DNA from: Treponema sp.
GTDB taxonomy: Bacteria; Spirochaetota; Spirochaetia; Treponematales; Treponemataceae
DNA length: 64,000 nt
NCBI GenBank assembly: GCA_024402565.1
Contig: JAKSTM010000008.1
Coordinates: 1-64,000, forward strand
Direction of reading: 5' to 3'
Shown: positions 46,837 through 57,200 of the stretch, piece by piece
Layout of the letters: every line of letters starts with the position of its first letter
Numbering within the stretch: the first letter of the stretch is position 1
Position numbers and translations under genes: made by a program
The notes under the pieces: model-generated
What the model was told of the DNA's origin: nothing
What the model saw: the letters and a program-made list of their open reading frames with translations, nothing else
Databases searched by the model: none

Positions 46837-48114
46837 ATGAAAATTGAAACAAAATGTCTGCATTCAGGCTATACACCAAAAAACGGCGAACCAAGTCAGG
46901 TTCCTATCGTACAGAGTACAACTTACCGCTTTGATTCATGTGATCATGTTGCAGCTCTTTTTGACAAACCAACAGAATTCATGTATTCACGCTTCGCAAA
47001 CCCAACTTGTGAAGCGGTAGAAAAGAAAATTGCTGACCTTGAAGGTGGAGTAGGCTGTATGCTCACTTCTTCAGGACAGGCTGCATCACTTCTTTCTATA
47101 TTGAACCTTTGTTCTGCCGGAGACAGTTTTATCGCTTCTTCTTCTATTTACGGTGGAACTATCAATCTTTTCGGATTCACTTTGAAAAAGCTTGGAATTG
47201 AAGTTATCTGGGTTGATGTTGATGCTGATTACGACACAATCGTAAAAGCAATCAAACCAAATACAAAATGTATTTTCGGTGAAACAATTGCAAATCCTGC
47301 CCTTACAATTTTCGATTTTGAACTGTGGGCAAAAGCCGCACACGATAACGACATTCCTCTTATCGTAGACAATACTTTCGCAACTCCATTCCTTTGCCGT
47401 CCATTCGAATTCGGCTGTGACATCGTTGTTCATTCGACAACAAAATACATGGACGGTCACGCTGTTCAGGGTGGTGGAGCCATTGTTGATTCAGGAAACT
47501 TTGACTGGGAAGCGGCTTACAAGAAAACCGGAAAATTTGCCGACATGGTTGAACCTGATGAATCATACCACGGCCTCAAATACGTAGGAGATTTTGGAAA
47601 AGCCGCTTACATCGTAAAAGCCAGAACCCAGCTTATGCGTGACTTCGGTTGTTATCCTGCAGCACAGAGTGCATTCTACCTGAACCTTGGTCTTGAAACT
47701 CTGGCAGTACGCATGCCTCGTTATGTAGAAAATGCAAAAGCTGTGGCAGAACACTTTAAGAAATCTGACAAGATTGCAAGCGTAACTTACCCGGGACTCC
47801 CTGGCGACAAATACTACGAAAAAGCACAGAAGTATCTTCCTAACGGAACTGCAGGTGTAGTTTCAATTTCGATCAAGGGTGGACGCGATGCCGCAGTTCG
47901 TTTTATGGACGCTTTGAAACTTGCTTCAGACGAAGTTCATGTTGCCGATATCCGCACTTGTGTTCTTCATCCGGCAAGTGCTACACACCGCCAGCTTTCT
48001 GATGAACAGCTTGTTGCTGCCGGAATTGACGGCGGAATGGTCCGCTTCTCTTGTGGCCTTGAAAATGTTGAAGACATCATTGCTGACATCGACCGCGGAC
48101 TTGCTGCTATCTAG
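46837..48114 (+). CDS. metY: O-acetylhomoserine sulfhydrylase-type PLP enzyme
   Basis: This 425-residue Cys/Met-metabolism PLP enzyme has IVQSTTYRFDS near the start, MYSRFANPTCEAVEKKIADL, the phosphate-binding SSGQAAS, DNTFATPFLC, and the PLP lysine in STTKYMDGHA. The C-terminal SCGLENVEDIIADIDRGL is typical. Length and the MKIETKCLHSGYTP start fit O-acetylhomoserine aminocarboxypropyltransferase (MetY), which makes homocysteine from sulfide; methionine gamma-lyase or cystathionine gamma-synthase are related alternatives. The gene is followed by a structured region and terminator. Confidence 0.87.
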   Translation: MKIETKCLHSGYTPKNGEPSQVPIVQSTTYRFDSCDHVAALFDKPTEFMYSRFANPTCEAVEKKIADLEGGVGCMLTSSGQAASLLSILNLCSAGDSFIASSSIYGGTINLFGFTLKKLGIEVIWVDVDADYDTIVKAIKPNTKCIFGETIANPALTIFDFELWAKAAHDNDIPLIVDNTFATPFLCRPFEFGCDIVVHSTTKYMDGHAVQGGGAIVDSGNFDWEAAYKKTGKFADMVEPDESYHGLKYVGDFGKAAYIVKARTQLMRDFGCYPAAQSAFYLNLGLETLAVRMPRYVENAKAVAEHFKKSDKIASVTYPGLPGDKYYEKAQKYLPNGTAGVVSISIKGGRDAAVRFMDALKLASDEVHVADIRTCVLHPASATHRQLSDEQLVAAGIDGGMVRFSCGLENVEDIIADIDRGLAAI

Positions 48115-48143
48115 CGTTTCTTAAGTGGCATTTTGCGTGTCAG

Positions 48144-48232
48144 TTTAACGGCTTTCTATCGAAAAAACTGACTTTATAAATACTGCATAAATTAAGCATT
48201 TATAAAGCAATTATATAGAAGAAACCGTTAAA
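48144..48232 (+). other. Nested inverted repeats in the 3' region of the MetY-type gene
   Basis: TTTAACGG (48144-48151) pairs with CCGTTAAA (48225-48232), TTCTAT (48154-48159) with ATAGAA (48215-48220), and CTTTATAAAT (48172-48181) with ATTTATAAAG (48198-48207), one inside the other. This makes an 89-nt three-stem structure between the stop and the terminator. It could be a structured 3' UTR, a small RNA or a remnant repeat. The 325-bp gap 48115-48439 holds no credible protein gene apart from this and the terminator. Confidence 0.5.
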
Positions 48233-48260
48233 AAAACATATTATGTGAATGTGTCAACTA

Positions 48261-48311
48261 TCCAAAAACTCTAATAGAAGGTCAAAATTCTGTAGAGTTT
48301 TTGGATTTTTT
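48261..48311 (+). terminator. Terminator after the MetY-type gene
   Basis: TCCAAAAACTCT (48261-48272) and AGAGTTTTTGGA (48294-48305) form a perfect 12-bp stem with a 21-nt loop, followed by T6. Confidence 0.85.
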
Positions 48312-48439
48312 ATTTTAAAAAAAATGAAAAAAAACGCCTGTTTTTAACGAATCTCCAAAAAAGATAATTGTCAAGTAATAATATATTCGATAGTCTGAAA
48401 GATAGTGTGTTTGGAATTTTAAGGGATCACACTAGAAAA

Positions 48440-50395
48440 ATGATGAAAAATTACAAAAAAGTTACTTACATTTTATTTTGTTTCTTACTCAGTGTAAAGT
48501 GTTTTGCACTTGAATTTTCACTTCGCGCCGATCCTCAGGCTATACTTCCTTTTCTTTCTGGAGGAGCAAACAAGTATGCACCTGCAGGAATGGGTGGTTT
48601 TATAGATGCCGGTGTTATATTTCTGGATATGATTGATGTGGGGCCGGAAGTTGGTATTTTCTGGGTTCCAAAACTTGATTCAGAAAAACTTATGGACGGA
48701 CAGGATAAAGCTGCTCTTTTTGTTCCTTTTGGTGTTCATACAGATTTCACTTTCTATCCATTTTCAAGACTTTCTACAACAGTCGGTTTAGCGGCTGGTG
48801 CATACGTTGGTACTTCTTCGAAAAATACACAGAACTCGGTTTACTACAGAGCTTATGCCGATGCAGCATTCCGTATTACACCAATGATCAGTGTTGGTGC
48901 AAATGTTTCTATATTAGATTTCCAGAATACAACCTGGTTTCCATGGCAGGATACAGAACATAACCCAGGTTGTGCTGGTCTTACAGCAGGTGTTACAGTT
49001 AAGTTCAAATTCGACACTGTAAAAAATGCTGGAGAAGTGGAAGGATATGTAACTCAGGACGAAAGTGTTTTCCCTCTCTTCTATACTGTGTATAAAAATG
49101 TTCCTGTAGGAACAATCACCATTGTGAATAATGAAACAGCCGGTATTAATAATATAAATGTAAAATTCCGTGCTCAAGGTTATACATCTTCTGAAATGGA
49201 ATGTGGAAAAGTTAAATCCCTTAGAAAACATGCCGCTACAGAAATTGATATGTATGCCGACTTTAACGAAAACATTCTGCAGTTTGCCGAAGCCGGAAAA
49301 ATCCCGGGTGAACTGGTAGTCGAATATGAACTTCTGGGACAGAAACGTTATTCAGTTACTCCTGTAATCATTCCTGTTTATAATCGAAATCAGGTTCGCT
49401 GGACTGACAATGAAGTAATTGCTTCCTATATATCTACAAAAAGCCAGGAAGTACTTGAATTCTCAAAAAATATCGTAGGAATTGCCCGAAACCATCTGCG
49501 TTCCGGATTAAACCGCAATATGCAGTTTGCAATGTACCTTTTTGAAGGAATCAGACTGGCAGGTATTACATGCTCTGCCGATTCAGATACTCCTTACGTT
49601 AAGGCACATGCCGATCCTTCTGCCCTGGATTACATTCAGTATCCTTTCCAGACAATGATTTATAAAAGTGGAGATGCTGACGAAATCGGAATCCTTTTAA
49701 TGGCATTGCTTGAATCTGTTGGTATTGAAGCCGCTTACATTCCGGCAAAAGATGATTTCCTTGTTTGTTTTAATACTGGAATTAAAGGAACTAAAGCCGA
49801 TTCCTTCTTCGACGGTTATGACCGTTTCTTTGTAATTGGTGAAGATGTCTGGATTCCACTGGCAATGTCTACTCTTCGTGAAGGTTTCGTTAACTGCTGG
49901 TACAAGGCAATTATCGACTTGCAGACAACAGCAGATTCTGGAGAAGACATTCAGATTGTTTCACTTTCAGACGCCTGGACAAATTATCCTCCAGCAGGTT
50001 TTTCAAGTGGTCAGGATGTTGAAATCAAACCTGAAGAATCAGAACTTGTAGCTGCAGCTGAAACAGACATTTCACGTTATATCACTACAGAATTTGGTCC
50101 ACGAATTGCAGCTGTTCAGGCACAGATTCGTGCAAATGGTCCTAGCATAGAACTTTATAATCAACTTGGTCTTCTGTACGTTCGTGCTGGTATGTATTCA
50201 AGTGCCATTCCTGTTTATTCAGAATCGGCAAAATATGGATCTACTTCGGCTATGAATAACCTGGGTAATATTTGTTCTTTGCAGAAAAAATATGAAGAAG
50301 CCCTGGCATGGTACGAAAAGACTTTGGAACTGGACCCGGAAAATAAAACAGCATTGAAGGGTGTAGCTCGTATGAAGAGCGAAATTGAGAAATAA
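48440..50395 (+). CDS. Exported TPR protein with a degenerate transglutaminase-like domain
   Basis: I start this at ATG 48440 (MMKNYKKVTYILFCFLLSVKCFA), which gives a clear signal peptide; earlier in-frame starts lie in the leader. The mature protein has a beta-rich N-terminal domain (about 24-190), a region shared with the next gene, a transglutaminase-like domain (about 335-450), and two to three TPR repeats at the end (NQLGLLYVRAGMYSSAIPVY, then KKYEEALAWYEKTLELDPEN). In the paralogue at 50446 the catalytic segment reads GGDCDDLSIL and VPGHIYMAYD. Here it reads GDADEIGIL and AKDDFLVCFN, so Cys, His and Asp have become Ala, Asp and Asn. It is thus probably inactive and may be a scaffold partner. 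The gene is 50 bp from its paralogue. Confidence 0.78.
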   Translation: MMKNYKKVTYILFCFLLSVKCFALEFSLRADPQAILPFLSGGANKYAPAGMGGFIDAGVIFLDMIDVGPEVGIFWVPKLDSEKLMDGQDKAALFVPFGVHTDFTFYPFSRLSTTVGLAAGAYVGTSSKNTQNSVYYRAYADAAFRITPMISVGANVSILDFQNTTWFPWQDTEHNPGCAGLTAGVTVKFKFDTVKNAGEVEGYVTQDESVFPLFYTVYKNVPVGTITIVNNETAGINNINVKFRAQGYTSSEMECGKVKSLRKHAATEIDMYADFNENILQFAEAGKIPGELVVEYELLGQKRYSVTPVIIPVYNRNQVRWTDNEVIASYISTKSQEVLEFSKNIVGIARNHLRSGLNRNMQFAMYLFEGIRLAGITCSADSDTPYVKAHADPSALDYIQYPFQTMIYKSGDADEIGILLMALLESVGIEAAYIPAKDDFLVCFNTGIKGTKADSFFDGYDRFFVIGEDVWIPLAMSTLREGFVNCWYKAIIDLQTTADSGEDIQIVSLSDAWTNYPPAGFSSGQDVEIKPEESELVAAAETDISRYITTEFGPRIAAVQAQIRANGPSIELYNQLGLLYVRAGMYSSAIPVYSESAKYGSTSAMNNLGNICSLQKKYEEALAWYEKTLELDPENKTALKGVARMKSEIEK

Positions 50396-50445
50396 ACTTA
50401 AAATCGCAGAAGATTATTTAATGATTAATTAAAAAAGTAGAAAGC

Positions 50446-53400
50446 ATGGCAAAAAGAAAGAAGACTTTAAAAGTAAAAAGAGCCTCAAAGGGTAACCTGA
50501 AAAAAGCAGCGGTATCGGCCGGTGTTGTTCTGGTGTTGGGGTCGTCACCGGTTTATGCAAAACCACAGTTCCTTATGGGATTATATGTAAATCCATCACT
50601 TCCTCTTTCAATGGGAAATAACCTGCTGGATGAAGAATCTAAAAAGTCTGGCAAAGTTCCTTACGGAATTGGTGGAACTGGAAGACTGACTTACAGGCCT
50701 TATCCTTTTATCGATATATTTGCCGAAGGTACATTCAATGATTTCGTGTATCCGTTCTATAACGGTGATAAAACTCTGAACAACTATCAGATTACACAGA
50801 TGAATTTTTCTGGTGGGGCAGGTTACAACCTTCCTATTGGAGACCGTTTCAGTTTGAACGCATCTATGAAAGCTGGTGTATCGTTTATCGAAAATAATCC
50901 GACTCTTGCAGTTGGTGCTTCTGTAGGATTTACTTATAGAGTTCGTCCTGCCTTAAGTGTAGGAATGAATACAAGTGCTGAATTCAACGGCCCTCAGATT
51001 ATTCCTGTTACTGCAAGTCCTGGAATAACAATCAACATAAACGAACTTTTTAATAAATCAACAAACCTTTATATGGAAATGGTTGACCAGCAGCCGGTTT
51101 TCCCTGTTTTGTATTCATGGTACGAAAATAATCCTTTTGGAACAGTTCGTATTGCAAATCTGGAAGATGCAACCATAAAAAATATTAAGGTAAGTTTTTA
51201 CCAGCCACAGTATATGAACCAGCCAAACCTTTGTGCAGAAATGGATGTTCTGGGTAAAGAAGAATATTTTGATGCAGATCTTACAGCCTTCTTTAATGAA
51301 CGTATGCTGGAACTTACAGAATTTACAGGAACTCAGGCTTCGCTTATCGTTGAATATACATACCTTGGTCAGAAGCGCCGAAAAGAATTCCCAATTACAA
51401 TTCCTGTTTATGACCGCAACTCCATGAACTGGGCCGACGACCGCCGTGCAGCTTCCTTTGTTTCTTCAAAAGATCCTGCTGCTATGTGGTTTTCAAAATA
51501 TGTAACAAGTATTGTTCGTGATAATGTTCGTTCTGGCGTTCCTCAGAATGTTCAGTATGCTATGGGGATTTTTGAAACTTTAGACCAGTTCGGAATTAAT
51601 TATGTAGTTGACCCAAACAGTTCCTATACAGATAACGTTGGTGGTGAAAGCGTAGACTTCCTGCAGTTCCCTTACCAGACACTTATGTATCGTGGTGGTG
51701 ACTGTGATGACCTTTCCATTCTTGTTTGTTCGCTTTTTGAAGCGGTAGGAATCAAAACTGCCTTTATTACTGTTCCGGGGCATATCTACATGGCTTATGA
51801 TACAGGACTTTCAGAAGACGAAGCTTATGAAAAATTTTCTGATCCTAGTCAGTTGATTTTTAAAGACGGAAAAGTCTGGATGCCTCTGGAAGTTACAATC
51901 AGCGATGAAGGCTTTATGAAAGCCTGGCGTGTAGGTGCCCGCGAATGGAATGTAGCAGATGCTCAGGGGGAAGCCGCCATTTATCCTACAGAAGAATCAT
52001 GGAAGATTTATCGCCCTGTAAGCGTTCCTGGAGCTGAAGCAAATTTCCAGATGCCGGATAAACGTGTTGTAGCAAAACTTTTTGAACACAGAATTGATGA
52101 ATGGGTTATGCGCGAAATTGAACCGGCTGTAGATGCTTACAGACAGATGCTGACTCGCGAATATGACCAGGCTCTTCAGAATAATCTGGGTGTTCTTTAC
52201 AGCCGTTACGGACTTTTTAACGAAGCTGAAAATGAATTTAAGGGACTTCGTAAAGCAGGCTATATTCCTGCCGTTGTAAATACAGCAAATGTTTACTTTG
52301 CAAAGAAAAGTTTTAATAAAGCTCTCGCTTCATATAAAGCAGTTCTCCGTGAAGAACCAATGAATGAACTGGCTGTTCTGGGCGCCGCCAGAAGTCAGTG
52401 GGAACTTGGAAACTTCCGTGAATGTGACAAATATTATGATCAGCTTAAGGCAATGAATCCAAAACTTGCCGATGAATATACTTACCTTGGTTCTTTTGTG
52501 GAAACTAAAGGTCGTGCTTATAACCTGGCTGACCGTCTGGACACTCTTTCATGGGATATTCAGAAATCAAAGAATTCTCTTCCAGGCGAAGAAGAACTTT
52601 TAGGACAGAAGAAATTCGATACAGATCCAGAAGAAGAACAGGAACTTCCTCCACTGGATTTGAACGATGAAAATCGTTTTGAAGTAGACAATATTAAGGA
52701 ACCTGAAAAGCGCGACGTACAGGCAGAACTGGACGAAGAAGAAAAAGAAGAAGAGGAAGCTCGTAAAGCTCTTGCTTTGGAAGAATCTGAAGTAGAAACA
52801 GAACTTCCATTTATGCCTGACATTCCTCAGATTGCAGAACTTCCTTCTATTCCAAAAGAAGTGGAAGTAGAGCCGGAACCTGACTCAGAAACAGAACCTG
52901 AACCAGAGATTCCAGAAGTTACAGTTGAAACAGAAGTTGCAGTTGAAACCGAAGTCGCAGTTGAAACAGAAGTTACAGTTGAAACAGAAGTTGCAGTTGA
53001 AACTGAAGTCGTAGCTGAAGCAGAAGTTGCAGTTGAAACAGAAGTTGCAGTTGAAACAGAAGTTGCAGTTGAAACCGAAGTCGCAGTTGAAACAGAAGTT
53101 GTAGCTGAACCTGAAGTTGTAGCTGAAGCAGAAGTTGAATTTCCTGTTATTCCTGAAATTACAGAACTTCCAGATTTCCTTTTTGCAGATTTGAAAACTT
53201 TGGAACCAGATGTTCTTCTTGAAGAAACAGAAGAAGAAATGCCGGAAGAAAAAGCCCTGGCTTCCGTTGAAGCAGAAATTAAAGCCGACTCAAAAGAAGC
53301 TGATACCGGATATTCTGATGCTTGGACAAAACTTGCAGCAAAAACCGAAGAAAAAGAAGAAGCTCCAATAGTAGATCGTTCTATTCCACGCTTTACAGAA

Positions 53401-54192
53401 TCACCTTCTGCAGAGTGGGCTCCGGAAGAAGCATTTACAATTGCGGCAATTCCTGGAATGCGTTCATTTGATGAAGAAATGGGAAATACCCAGAACGATA
53501 AAGCCTTCCTTTTCCAGGAAGATAAACTTGAAGATGATAATATAGAAAACTTCGATGTTTTCGCAGATACAGAAGATACAAAGGTCCTTGTAAGAACAGA
53601 AGAAATTGAAGCAGTGAATCCTTTCGGAAGCTTCTTTGATGATGAACTTATGGAAGAAGCAATTTCCGGAGTTGTTCTTAAAACTGTAGCAGAAGAAAAA
53701 CAGGAAACTTACGAAAAGGCAAAAACTGAAGTTCTGGTAAAAGCAGAAACAGAAGTTCGCCCAACACAGCCTGTAGAGACTGTAAAACCTGTTGAGACTA
53801 CACAGCCTGTTGAGATTGCACAGCCTGTTGAGACTACAAAGCCTGTTGAGACTGAACAGATTGTAAAGGTAGAACAGCCTGTTAAGGTTGCACAGCCTGC
53901 AGAGACTGAACTGGCTGCTAGTGAAACACAGCCTGTTAAGACTGAAGTGTATGCAGAAGCAAAACAGGTAAGAAATGAAAACGAAAACATACTGACAGAC
54001 AAACAAAAACAGACTGAGATTATTAGTGAAACAGTAAGATATGAAAATAATGAGTCTGAAACTGTTGTTGAGACTCGTAAAAATAAAAAGTTCGGCGTTA
54101 TTGGCGCCGCTATAGCAGTTATTCTAGGTGCTCTCGGCACTGTGGGTGTTATTCGTAAACGTAAAGAAAATAAACCGGTGGAAGGAAAATAA
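50446..54192 (+). CDS. Exported transglutaminase-like/TPR protein with Glu/Val- and Pro/Val-rich tail repeats
   Basis: The 1248-residue product has a basic N-terminus and hydrophobic stretch (VSAGVVLVLGSSPVYA) acting as signal, a beta-rich domain (about 40-200), and a transglutaminase-like domain (about 345-500) with Cys420 in GGDCDD, His446 in PGHIYMA and Asp451 in YDTG. TPR-like helices follow (about 565-690), then a very acidic low-complexity region (about 715-1150). This region has tandem VETEVA units near 825-890 and a PVET-type series near 1107-1150. A final hydrophobic helix with a basic tail (FGVIGAAIAVILGALGTVGVIRKRKE) looks like a membrane anchor. Its domains mirror the 48440 protein. 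A protease, amidase or cross-linking role is possible; the family is unrecognised. Confidence 0.78.
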   Translation: MAKRKKTLKVKRASKGNLKKAAVSAGVVLVLGSSPVYAKPQFLMGLYVNPSLPLSMGNNLLDEESKKSGKVPYGIGGTGRLTYRPYPFIDIFAEGTFNDFVYPFYNGDKTLNNYQITQMNFSGGAGYNLPIGDRFSLNASMKAGVSFIENNPTLAVGASVGFTYRVRPALSVGMNTSAEFNGPQIIPVTASPGITININELFNKSTNLYMEMVDQQPVFPVLYSWYENNPFGTVRIANLEDATIKNIKVSFYQPQYMNQPNLCAEMDVLGKEEYFDADLTAFFNERMLELTEFTGTQASLIVEYTYLGQKRRKEFPITIPVYDRNSMNWADDRRAASFVSSKDPAAMWFSKYVTSIVRDNVRSGVPQNVQYAMGIFETLDQFGINYVVDPNSSYTDNVGGESVDFLQFPYQTLMYRGGDCDDLSILVCSLFEAVGIKTAFITVPGHIYMAYDTGLSEDEAYEKFSDPSQLIFKDGKVWMPLEVTISDEGFMKAWRVGAREWNVADAQGEAAIYPTEESWKIYRPVSVPGAEANFQMPDKRVVAKLFEHRIDEWVMREIEPAVDAYRQMLTREYDQALQNNLGVLYSRYGLFNEAENEFKGLRKAGYIPAVVNTANVYFAKKSFNKALASYKAVLREEPMNELAVLGAARSQWELGNFRECDKYYDQLKAMNPKLADEYTYLGSFVETKGRAYNLADRLDTLSWDIQKSKNSLPGEEELLGQKKFDTDPEEEQELPPLDLNDENRFEVDNIKEPEKRDVQAELDEEEKEEEEARKALALEESEVETELPFMPDIPQIAELPSIPKEVEVEPEPDSETEPEPEIPEVTVETEVAVETEVAVETEVTVETEVAVETEVVAEAEVAVETEVAVETEVAVETEVAVETEVVAEPEVVAEAEVEFPVIPEITELPDFLFADLKTLEPDVLLEETEEEMPEEKALASVEAEIKADSKEADTGYSDAWTKLAAKTEEKEEAPIVDRSIPRFTESPSAEWAPEEAFTIAAIPGMRSFDEEMGNTQNDKAFLFQEDKLEDDNIENFDVFADTEDTKVLVRTEEIEAVNPFGSFFDDELMEEAISGVVLKTVAEEKQETYEKAKTEVLVKAETEVRPTQPVETVKPVETTQPVEIAQPVETTKPVETEQIVKVEQPVKVAQPAETELAASETQPVKTEVYAEAKQVRNENENILTDKQKQTEIISETVRYENNESETVVETRKNKKFGVIGAAIAVILGALGTVGVIRKRKENKPVEGK
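52921..53130 (+). repeat. In-frame VETEVA-type tandem repeats
   Basis: Units of about 18 bp encode V-E-T-E-V-A or V-A-E-A/P-E-V, roughly a dozen in tandem. GAAGTTGCAGTTGAAACA is the commonest DNA form. A second series, PVETT/PVEIA/PVKVA (15-21 bp steps), lies at about 53764-53945 in the same gene. Confidence 0.85.
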
Positions 54193-54204
54193 AGGGAAAG
54201 TAAT

Positions 54205-57200
54205 ATGAAAAAATCTGTAAGAGTTTTTAGCCTTTTAGCATTGGCATTTTTAGTTTCATTCTCTCTTGTAGGTATTACAGCTTGTAAAAACTGGATGACG
54301 GGTAATCTTTTTGAAGAAATTGAAAACGAAGTAAAGGTTGCCAGTGCCGAAGAAATTGAAGTTTATGTTCGCTTCGCAGATAACAACTTTGGTACAGTAA
54401 GTGCAAAATGTGCTGCAGCCCAGCTTCAGCAGAATCACATTCTGGTTGCAAAACAGGATGTAGAAATGGAAGTTTCGGCCATTCCGAATAACACTTATGG
54501 TTTCAAAAAATGGGCCGCTTTCTCATCTTCAAAACTGGATCCTAAAAAGAATATTTCTTCTATGGTGTTCGACGATGAATATATGGACAAGTTCGGAATC
54601 AATGAGCTTCCAGAATCAGTCGTTGTTTTTGAAAATGTAGAAGCTGATACAACAAAATGTAAGATTCTGCAGCCATTGTCTGATCCTTCTGACCCGGATG
54701 CAATGATTGTTATTGTTCCTATTGTAGCCCGTCGTGCAACTCTTAGTGCCCGAAACACATATCCAAAAACAGGTTCCGATGGTGTAGTTCGTAACCAGCG
54801 TATTGTTCTTTCTTTTGATAAGCCGATGAACTTCGAAACTTTCGTTACATGTAAAAATCCAAGCGGAACATTCGACAAAGATTACAACGGAAATAACATT
54901 TATTATAAAAAAGACAATAACGGAAATATTACAGAATATTTCTATGACTGGAACCGTGAACGTATTCAGATTTCTGTTTACGATACAAACGAAAAACAGG
55001 TTGATGAAGATATTGCTTATGGTTATTTCCAGCTTCCAGTTCCTGACGAAACTAACCCAAGAAAAATCATCATTTCTCCAAACCTTGCAAACCGTCTTCC
55101 AAAATTCGCCGAAGTAAACATTGTTATTTCTTACGACGTTGAAGACTCTCACGGTTACACTCTTACAGAAGCAATTGAATATTATTACATGGTTGGTCAG
55201 AGCGATGACACTGGTGCTCCAACATTTACAGAACTTTCAGGTGGTCGTCCATTAAGAGGAAATCCAAAAAATAATTCATGGTCTGATTATGTAGGATATC
55301 TTGATGAAGCTGATGCCGCCGACTCATTAACAAACGTTCTTCCACCAGATTCAACAAATATTGATGACTGGACAGATTCTGTAAAGAACAAACCATTTAC
55401 ACATCGTATTACAAATGCAATCGACCTTCATGTTATCATTAAAGATAAAATCAATTCTGAATTAATCAGTACAACTGCATCAGATGCCGATATCGATCAC
55501 TTTGCCGTTCGTGCCCGTCATCTTTTGTATGCCGATGGAACTCCAGGTACTGGAACAGTTTTCGAAAATATTATCGAAAAGAATTATGAAGGATTGAAAT
55601 ATCATAGTGGTGCAAAGAACTTCGAAGAAGGGGAACCTGGTGATTCATATGATGATCCTGAAGACGGATACTCATTCCCATACTACCTGCCATCAAGTAT
55701 TCCGGACGGACTTATTAAACTGGAAATTTATGCACAGGATGTCACCGGAAACTCAGGCGAATCAGAACCATTTGCTTTGTATGTTGTAAAAGATACTTCG
55801 GCTCCGGATATTGAAACACAGACAAATAAGATTCTTTCCGCTTCAACAAATACTTTGAACGAATGGTTTAACGCCAGAACAATTAACCAGCTGGCATTTA
55901 AAGTAAATGCAGCTACTCCTTTCTCAGATACAATTTCTACAGCAAACGGAATCGTTTCTGTTCATCCAAAATTCATGACATCTACAGGCGGCTCGTCACT
56001 CTTCTGGGCATTTGGTAATGCTCCGGAAAATATGGCAGAACGTCTCCCAATCGATAACACAGGTGCCGCTTCTTACGATATGTCTAAACTTGTTTCTACA
56101 ATTTCGGAACAGGGTGCCATGACATTCTATGCACAGCTTTCCGACGATATGGACAATGTTTCGGAAATCAAAAATATTCCTCTGAAGATTTATTACGATA
56201 CAATCCTTCCTGAAGCTGCCACAATCCAGACTCCACAGGAAGACGATAAAATATATCCACTTACAGGCGTTGCAGCCGGTGCAAGCGGAACATTCTTTAC
56301 AAGAAGTCCAAACCTTAGTCTTGTAGTTTCTGCAACAGACTCTGGTTCCGCAAATGTAACAGATGTTTCTTCTGGTGTTGCCGGATTCCTTGTTCCTACA
56401 ACAAACTACAATGCTGAAACTCTTTATGAAGCCCTTACTGCTTCTAACGGAAATCTTAACGGACTTAATCGTGCAACAGACGGCGCTTCCAGAATTACAC
56501 TGACAGCCGGTTCTGAAGCAAATAATTCAAAACAGAATCATTACATTTATTCAGTAGACTACGCATTGAACGCAGCCGCTGCTCCAACAACAGTAACTGT
56601 TGTTCAGGATACAACAGGTCCTGGAATTACATTGACAGACAATGCTTCATATACATACAACGCCGAAAAACCTTTGTTCAAAGCAAATGCCGGATTTTAT
56701 GAAAAAACTGTAGAGTCAGGAATTTCGGGAACAGTAAAGGGCGTTTCTCAGGGTGCATATTATTACAGCAATGCACAGACATCATTCCCATTCCATGTAA
56801 CATTGAATAATGAATTTGGTGAATTTGATTCAGGTGCTTATCAGTTTGTTGTAAAACAATCTGACGGAACAGAAGTGGCACGCGGTTCATTAAATGATGA
56901 TATCAATCTTTCTGCAGGTACATTTACAATCGTCGCTTACGATAACCTGGGAAATGAAACAACAACCGCTCCATTTACTGTTGTTCAGGATTCTGCCGCT
57001 CCAGAAATTACAGCCGGTGCTTTCCATATTTACGGACGTAAGTTTGGATACAGTACTTATAATACTGACACCACAAACTACAGAATTGTAAATCTTCAGT
57101 TCGAAGCAAAAGATATCGAAGGAACAAATTCTGGTATCAGAAAGCTTACATTTACAGGTGCTTCTTTTGCAGGTTCAGAAGGAGCTCCTCTGGTAGTGGT

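Noticed and set aside
53464-54140. Two Cys/Leu/Ser-rich frames on the minus strand
   Set aside because: They are antisense shadows of the PVET-type repeats and tail of the 50446 gene.
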